A DNA stretch of 16,347 nt, taken from the NCBI RefSeq assembly GCF_000499385.1, contig NW_013654671.1:1-16347 (forward strand), given 5' to 3'. The notes beneath the pieces are model-generated. The model made no database searches, had not been told where the DNA came from, and worked only from the letters and a program-made list of their open reading frames with translations. The stretch comes from Eimeria necatrix (Eukaryota; Apicomplexa; Conoidasida; Eucoccidiorida; Eimeriidae). Below are positions 10,501 to 16,347 of the stretch, piece by piece; the stretch's first letter is position 1, and every line of letters starts with the position of its first letter. The position numbers and the translations under genes were made by a program.

Positions 10501-10654
10501 CGAAATTGCTATTTTCTTGCACCCAAGCGAGAAATCTGAAACTAAGAATTCTCCCTTTGGTGCTTCTTTCGGCGAAAGGTCCACGGCAAAGACCGAAGAA
10601 CATGTAGTAACGAAGGTCGTATTGCCGGCAACCGTGGGAGCTGACTTGGTTTAA
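7600..10654 (+). CDS. Predicted type I membrane glycoprotein of unknown function, three exons
   Basis: I do not recognise the family. The proposed exons are 7600-8353, 8715-9164 and 9540-10654, 772 residues in all. Intron 1 runs GCCG|GTAAGT to TTGTAG|CTG and keeps the frame. The acceptor TACAG ending at 8700 would break it. Intron 2 runs GAAC|GTGAGC to CTTGCAG|TGG. Donors GTAATC after 9143 and GTAAAC after 9152 are also in phase, so this junction is the least certain. The N-terminus (VLFLLFIAQLPSV) is a signal peptide. Residues 21-570 look folded and carry five N-glycosylation sequons (N188, N226, N301, N393, N396). Residues 573-645 are Ser-, Gly- and Glu-rich and probably disordered. One membrane helix lies near 679-698 (VALMVASFIIAKMI), followed by a basic tail of about 72 residues. 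The expected topology is a lumenal or surface N-terminus with a cytosolic tail. Exon 3 has its own ATG at 9545, so two separate genes remain possible. Confidence 0.68.
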
Positions 10655-10826
10655 TCAGTCGCTGCCATGTGCTCCTTTAAGTGTGAAATGAGAGCCGATA
10701 TTTGCACTTGCCAGACAGAATAATTGTTGAACTTCTGACACTGCTAGCGTGTGTTTGTTGCGGCTCCGGGGACAGTTTATGTACTCAGTAGTAACTATAG
10801 TTGCGATGCTGCTCTAGCTCTTTACA

Positions 10827-10889
10827 GCTGATTCACAACCGTTGCCTTGTAGCACTCTTCCCACAATGCTGATTCACAACCGTTGCCTT
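10827..10889. repeat. 22-bp perfect direct repeat, two copies
   Basis: Copies at 10827-10848 and 10868-10889 are identical over 22 bp (beginning GCTGATTCACAACCG) and are spaced with a 41-bp period. The bases between and beyond them are not similar. They lie about 170-235 nt past the stop of the membrane protein gene, probably in its 3' UTR or just beyond. A local duplication is the simplest explanation. Confidence 0.9.
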
Positions 10890-10970
10890 TGTTGTTACAT
10901 TCCCCGAAATGCTTCCAAGGGTAGGCTGCTACGCTATCCCATTGCGAAGAGGGGAGACGGCCATTAGAGG

Positions 10971-11148
10971 CCAACTATTAATATGACCAGTGATGGTTAA
11001 TGCCCATTCCCCTTATCAGAGGAGTTGTCCCAAAGGAGAGAGCAATGCCACAATAGGAGCCAACTAGGTGCATATCCAGTGCTGTTTAATGCCCATTCCT
11101 CCTATCATCGAAGTTATCCGGAGGGAGACAGCAATGCCAGTTTAATGT
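10971..11148. repeat. 89-bp degenerate tandem repeat, two copies
   Basis: Unit 1 starts at 10971 and unit 2 at 11060. They align without gaps at 61 of the first 80 positions. The best-kept blocks are TTAATGCCCATTCC (10997 and 11086) and AGCAATGCCA (11041 and 11130). The sequence just left of unit 1 (GGGAGACGGCCATTAGAG) resembles the end of a unit, so part of a third copy may be present. This is an old duplication or the remains of a larger satellite. Confidence 0.8.
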
Positions 11149-11857
11149 GCCACCGAGGTGGGGTGTTCGATTCACCGAAGTGTGCGATCAGCAACCACCA
11201 CGGAAGTCCTCGCTGACTCTGTCTGATCCGGTGAGTCCGTGCTCCTAAAAAAATCCGATGTTCCTACGACTTTAGTGACTCTCATATAGCTGCTAATCAT
11301 CATTCCCTTGCTACGGGTCGCTCTGCCAGACCAACTTTGCAACAGCTGTTGCACTAGATTTGTCTTCTCCCCGGAATGCGCTCGATACAAACGGTCAACA
11401 AGGGAAAGAAAAAAGAAGCGTCCTTAATAGAGACAAGGAAGTTTGGGGGACAAACTGTCAACCCTGTCCCTACGCGTAGTCCTTGAATTGCACCGGTCTC
11501 GTGCCGCCTCATATGATTCTCTCCCCTCTCTGCAGAACTGCAAGGTGGGCGACTACACGAAAAATCACTCTCTACTGTGTACAAAACTGCGCGCATAGCC
11601 ATGTACTTCCAGGCATATGAAATATATGTCTGAGGGTTCTCGCCACTACCTCAACTACGTCAAATTGCCCCTCATACATTTCTTTTTCATTGAGTAGACC
11701 TGCTCATAGCATCATAGCGGGGAAACCAGACAGGAGAGGAAAAGGTGATGAAAGACATCTACAAAGAGACGGGAAGCGAACTCCCGGCTGCTTTTGTTAG
11801 TGTACTTCCTCCTGTCTTCTAAAAGCAACATGAAGAGAGCGGCGACGCAACATGTGA

Positions 11858-12127
11858 TCATCCCGACTTAAATAACAGAACCGCAACCTGTCCAATGTAA
11901 AAGTAAATGAAATTGTGAGTCTCATGAGTCACGTAGGAGCCGAAGTTCCGTCCCACAACGCAATGCCACGTAGGATTGTGCTTCCTGTCGAACTCTTTCT
12001 TTATGTGCGCCGCTATGTCCTTTTCTACGTTGTATCGCTCGAGAGCTTGGTTGGCGCAATCGATTGCATCTTGTTGCATTTCGTCGGGCATGTCCGCGTT
12101 GCGTATGACGAACTTCCTATCCCACAT
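11858..12127 (-). CDS. Dynein light chain LC8 (DYNLL-type), complete
   Basis: A single exon encodes 89 residues, exactly the usual LC8 length, and aligns end to end with the family without gaps. LC8 is a dimeric hub that binds short TQT-type motifs in partner proteins, including dynein intermediate chain. Apicomplexan members have been linked to the apical complex. Landmarks are [35 protein letters not shown] with W54 and H55 (the His that tunes dimer stability), the groove strand [12 protein letters not shown] at 59-70, [17 protein letters not shown], and the conserved S88. Trp at position 2 and HN at 71-72 are small departures from common sequences. The ATG is preceded by CCTAG|AAA, which looks like a splice acceptor. 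With a strong donor ATAG|GTGAGT at 12688/12687 this suggests a 557-nt intron in the 5' UTR. Very strong conservation implies a functional gene. Confidence 0.97.
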   Translation of the reverse strand: MWDRKFVIRNADMPDEMQQDAIDCANQALERYNVEKDIAAHIKKEFDRKHNPTWHCVVGRNFGSYVTHETHNFIYFYIGQVAVLLFKSG

Positions 12128-14741
12128 TTTCTAGGATTTGACAGGATCCAGAAGGTTCAGTAGACCAAGCCCCTCCTACTGTCCAGACATAACACAGTGA
12201 AGGCATATTTCACCTAAGCCTTCGTGAAAAACACGAATTATTCATGGTACATGGCTCAACGGCAAAGGTAGTTTTTAGATGAGACGAAGCATTCACCGGT
12301 CACATGCAGCCAGGCCATAAACGGCCGTTCGACAAACGTGCATTACACAAGCTACAAGAAAAAATTGAACGCATCTAAGTCTCAAATGACCAGAAGAAGA
12401 TACATGGTGAAAATCTATCTGTTTAACCAAGCCATTCCCGCGATATCGCCGGCGGTCTGCACGTTTCGGGGCTGAGTTACGGGCACATAAAACTTCAATT
12501 TATACCGACAGTGAAATTGCTTATACACTAAGCAGACAAGGAGAATCATGAAAAGACACTCTGAGACCGAAAACTGAAAGTCACGTAACGAATTACCACG
12601 ACAGCTTTGGAATAGAACTTCAAAAGAGTTCCACTCAGGCGGGGAAACGGAAGGAAGCCTGCCAGTATCTTGATAAATGAGACTCACCTATAAACTCAAA
12701 TTTCTAGTATATGGCACATCAAAAGCTTTGAAGAAAATGCTTCAAGTTATTCCTTCACTGCACTTCGACACTCTGGGGGCCAGCAGTCGCAGTGAGTCGC
12801 TATGATGGTCAGCAAATTAACGCTCCGCCGTGCTTAACCTGCGCTTCTATTTATGCACACAGAGAATAAACATTCAATCAAGCAAAAACTACGTTCTGGA
12901 AGCGCTTTGCCAAGACGGGCTCTGGGGTGCTCCTCGGTGCGCTTAGCGGCCTGGTGGGACTGAGCAGCCCAGTCTGTTAGCAGCTACTGGTGAAATGGGC
13001 AAGAAAGTAAAGATTGAATATCATGGCAGATTAACTTTAGCCATCTCATTGTTTGGCCAGATTGTAATCTATGATCTGGACAAGGCTTAAAGCTCAGGTT
13101 GCCGGCTTCATCTGCTGTGCCTACCGAACTGCAGTACAGTGATTTAGGATGACTTGAGAAACTGGGTGTCGTGGATATTATTCTCTGAGCACGCAGCACC
13201 TCTACGGCAAATATGTGAGTGAGAATGTAGACGTATAGATGGTTGCGTGTAGGATCTGGTTCGATGCGTTGCATTTATCTTTCAGGAGGACCAGGTGCTA
13301 TACGTGGCTGGGCAATTCAGTAAACTTCGTAGGGCATGGCACCCGTAGATAGGGTTGCTGGCTTATTACTTAGTCGCCAACAGTACACGTGTATTGCACT
13401 GGCAACGTCTGCAGCTACTAATGCCTTTATGGGGCCGCTATAAACGGAACGGGGGATCTCCCAAGTTTACCAGAGTAGCATAGTTTCAGTACTCAACGTC
13501 CCGACTTGTTCGAGTTTTTCGTTATATTTTCTATGCCTTCCTACAGTGTTTTTTTTCAGTTCTCATTGCAGCGTAAATGTTTCCTCTCGGACGCATCGGT
13601 AGTCCCAGAGTTCCTCATCGCGATACAGTAGACTGCAAGCCTCGTAACACTCCTTCTATTCAAACTAGTAGCACCTCTAAAAGATTCAAAATTTTCTGGA
13701 AAATACCAGGTGTATTTCGGGGAGAAGGTTTCATCAACTGGTCGCCCAAGCTCACCCAACCTAGGTCTTGTGTAGCGTGCTCTCCAATGAGTTAGGGTCT
13801 GTATCTGTTGGCGTAACGGCAACTCTAGCTCAAATTCAGTACTTAATCCTCTTATCTAGTAAATGTAGCCCCTAAATACCGGTGAACTACATGCACTTGG
13901 TGTTTGCTGCTCCTTACAACTTTTACTAGTGAGCTGTCGGTTGGAGGACCTGTCGAAGCCCTTCATGCTCTGTTGATATCTCCTACGCAACATCTTTCAA
14001 CCAACATGTGAAAAAGGATACTATCTTGACTACTGTCAAGGGCAGCAAACCAAACTGTAACACTGGATGGCACAACAATGACAAAAGACGGGTTACCGTC
14101 CTCTGTGATGGTAAGCGGCGCGCGCCGACTTCGTCTTCCCTTAACCGCATCGTGTCTCTCTCAGTAGCCCGCCTGTATATAATGCCCTCTAGCATGCTGA
14201 AAACATCCACCAGGCGAATCGAATCTACCGCTGGCATCAACTCCAGGTCTCTTGGGACCACCAAACTCTATCAAGTGGTGCTACTTCTGAATGCGTGTAT
14301 CAAGTTTTAAATGCAAAAACTAAACAGCTTTTCCAGACTTTCACGTTAGAAAAAAAGATTAGCGAACGACGGTAAGCAGGGCCTGCAGGAGACTTTTCTT
14401 TCGAGCGTTTGACCTTTCCGTCGATGCACCAAGTAGTGCGCATTTTCCTTCAGAGTCATTTGGTATATTTTGGCATGCTCCTGCCAGCAGGGTGCGTTGC
14501 CAGCAGAGTCGACAAGCTACTCGGCTTCAAGATTTTCGCCTTTAGCCTATTCAGTTAAGGAATAAGTGGAGCTTCTTCCCTACTATCGAACGGCATCCTT
14601 TCATACCAGTGCACAGAGCTCCGTGTGGTATATGTTTATTACTTGGCTCGAATTTTCGTAAAGAATAAATTTACAGTTCAAAACTGCTGCAAAAGTTTGT
14701 TTCTCGCACTGCCTCTTACCTTTGAAAGAGCCACATGCAAG

Positions 14742-14769
14742 CAAGGGTTATTGCAAGCAGTAACCCTTG
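14742..14769. repeat. 9-bp inverted repeat
   Basis: CAAGGGTTA (14742-14750) and TAACCCTTG (14761-14769) are exact reverse complements around a 10-nt loop TTGCAAGCAG, which itself repeats the nearby GCAAGCAAG. No supported gene is near. A stem this short can occur by chance in 16 kb, so no function is claimed. Confidence 0.75.
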
Positions 14770-15504
14770 ACCCAAGTGCTGGTACTTGAAAAGAGTTCAA
14801 AATACGTGTGTGCATGAAAAACACAGTGCATAATATTAGTACTGCAGATGTACCTTTCAGCATATGCACTCTAGCGTTCGCTGCTACTCTGCTTGCATAC
14901 GTATACGACAAGCTTGAGCGGGTCTCTTGGGCTTTTTATTGGCTCTGGGCACTATAACGCAAACATATGACGAAGTAATTTGCTACCCAGAGCTAATTGA
15001 TACCTTTTAGAAGCTTTTCTAGCTTATATCATTGTCACATTAACAAAGTTCCGCGAAGCATGACCCAGAAAGCCAGACAGTGTGCTCCAAGCCTACCTTG
15101 GCATCAGCCACAGCACAATGTATTCCGCTAGTCTAAGGCAGTGCTTACATCTCTTACAGAGATAGTAGACACGTAAAAAGGTGGTTTATGAGCGATATTT
15201 TATTTTTGGTCTTTATTCATTACTAATTAGTGGCTCCCAATTATATTCGTGTTTGTCTTTTGTTCTATTTACTGATGTTGTTCTTGTGCTCAGCTCCATT
15301 AATTTTACTTTCTTTTTGTCTTGATTTTTATCTTCGTTAAAGTTATTTTTGAGCTTTTTCAAGATTCCAGATATCCGCTGCCTGCACCCGAGGCACATAA
15401 TCCGTGTCTTCATGTACATTACTGGGTTGAGTGGCTCCCATGTGCTTGCTGAGGGTATATGTGTAATTGTGCATGTGCACGTTTACACACTTTCTCCAAC
15501 CATC

Positions 15505-15714
15505 TTGTGTGCGGGTACGCAGCATCTGCCAAATTGAGGTCGTCGGCAAAACAGTGAAAGCAGACTCAAAAGACTTCTCGAAGAACGAACTAAAAGTAGA
15601 ACCAAGGAAAGGCAAAGACGGAGTAATGAGCGTAGTGACGTGGGGGGCGGAAAAGAGCCTGCGAGAGAGTAGGGAAGTACGCTTCGCAAATGGTGGACAG
15701 GAAGCCCCCGATAT
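15505..15714 (+). other. Possible purine-rich coding exon ending at GTAAGT
   Basis: One plus-strand frame is open here. It reads ICQIEVVGKTVKADSKDFSK, then NELKVEPRKGKDGVMSVVTW, then GAEKSLRESREVRFANGG, a hydrophilic Lys- and Glu-rich sequence. The open stretch ends exactly at CCGATAT|GTAAGT, a near-perfect donor at 15715. Possible acceptors are TACGCAG (ending at about 15521) and AAATTGAG, downstream of T-rich sequence. No family is recognised and no partner exon was found. A purine-rich stretch will read as Lys/Glu-rich without stops, so this may be an artefact of composition. Confidence 0.22.
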
Positions 15715-16347
15715 GTAAGTGTAGTTGTCCATTCACGGCGGAGCATGCTGCGGCCCCACGTGCGTGGGAGAGTAGGGCAGATGGCGAGGTTTTGAATGGG
15801 CTTCCGCATAACACTATTTATAGGAACGCTCCTATACTTGACGAGGCAATGAGTCGTCGCCTTTCCTTCGCTGCTTCAGGATACTGTTAAAGGCCAGACT
15901 GGAAACAAAGTGCAACTCCAAAGCGGGGACCTCAAGAGGGTAAGTCGGCCGGCTAACAGCCTAACGGTATCGGCTACTCTCAACTATTTTTTGGTTGGAA
16001 TAAAGTGGGCCAGTTTGCTGAGGGAGTCAATAATCATTCGAAAAGAGTCATGGCCTCAAGCTGTCACAGGCAAAACCATGACGAAGCCAAAGCTGAAGTG
16101 ACTACAGAGACGAGATGTAGTGCACTGCGCCCGCAGCTGCGACTACGTGCTTTCAGTCCCTTGGGCCGGGTCTATAAACTGCACCCTACGCTAATCCATT
16201 CCCTAGAAACTACAGCTATTGTGTTTAAGGATACAAAATCATGAGTTTTTCAAATCTGTCTGTCTGTTTCGCAACCCCCTGGGAGCTCGCCTCCTAGTCC
16301 CTAAGGGAGGGAGGCTTGCCCTGGCACCGGCGCTGTCTCCAGCCCCA

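Larger units (their letters stand above)
10655..11857. other. Convergent intergenic region with decayed repeats
   Basis: The plus-strand membrane protein gene and the minus-strand LC8 gene end towards each other here, so both 3' UTRs lie in this 1.2 kb. It holds a 22-bp direct repeat (10827-10889) and an 89-bp degenerate tandem repeat (10971-11148). The open frames in it are short and match nothing I know. No RNA gene was found. Confidence 0.65.
12128..16347. other. Gene-poor right end with weak exon candidates
   Basis: No confident gene was found in this 4.2 kb. The left part (about 12128-12690 and beyond) should contain the LC8 promoter and possibly its 5' UTR intron. Two open stretches look slightly better than chance: 13983-14264 on the minus strand and 15505-15714 on the plus strand. 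The second ends at GTAAGT. Other contents are a 9-bp inverted repeat (14742-14769), a GC palindrome CGGCGCGCGCCG near 14117-14128, a T-rich block (about 15185-15365), a purine-rich block (about 15540-15710) and a small nested hairpin at 16289-16315. The window ends inside uncharacterised sequence. Confidence 0.55.

Noticed and set aside
11140..11190. T-arm-like GGTG-TTCGATT-CACC
   Set aside because: No matching acceptor, D or anticodon arms could be folded around it, so it is not a tRNA.
12415..12687. 90-codon minus-strand frame with a hydrophobic segment
   Set aside because: It begins with a GTG that is itself part of a strong splice donor and has no ATG or recognisable domain. It is more likely within a leader intron of LC8.
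13556..13822. Overlapping frames on both strands (88 and 72 codons), considered as mobile-element or organelle-derived remnants
   Set aside because: No reverse transcriptase, integrase or cytochrome motif could be recognised, and neither frame has a supported start or splice sites.

Overview
The window looks like nuclear DNA of a protist, most likely an alveolate and probably an apicomplexan of coccidian type. The support is spliceosomal GT-AG introns, an intron-less eukaryotic tRNA, A at -3 of all three chosen start codons, a dynein light chain LC8 of apicomplexan-like sequence, and low gene density in roughly balanced base composition. The species cannot be fixed from this sequence. No bacterial operon, CRISPR array, transposase or reverse transcriptase was seen.

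Layout, left to right. A tRNA-Arg(CCT) lies on the minus strand at 117-189. About 3.2 kb without a convincing gene follows (190-3450). It holds a four-copy 26-bp tandem repeat (1215-1318), an 11-bp inverted repeat (2931-2961), a possible signal-anchor first exon (668-836) and a long unassigned ORF (1555-2163). A two-exon nicotinamidase gene is on the minus strand (4656-3528). A perfect 19-bp hairpin (3451-3492) sits 35 nt past its stop codon. A further 2.9 kb (4657-7599) has no supported gene.

A three-exon gene on the plus strand (7600-10654) encodes an unrecognised 772-residue protein. It has a signal peptide, five N-glycosylation sequons, a disordered acidic stretch and one C-terminal membrane helix. 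Two decayed repeat families lie just downstream (10827-10889 and 10971-11148). A complete dynein light chain LC8 is on the minus strand (12127-11858), perhaps with an intron in its 5' UTR. The last 4.2 kb (12128-16347) has no confident gene, only weak exon candidates and a sharp switch from T-rich to purine-rich sequence on the plus strand.

The genes are independent transcription units and share no pathway. The nicotinamidase belongs to NAD salvage, LC8 is a cytoskeletal and motor hub protein, and the large membrane protein is the main candidate for undescribed biology. No coherent new multi-gene system is visible.
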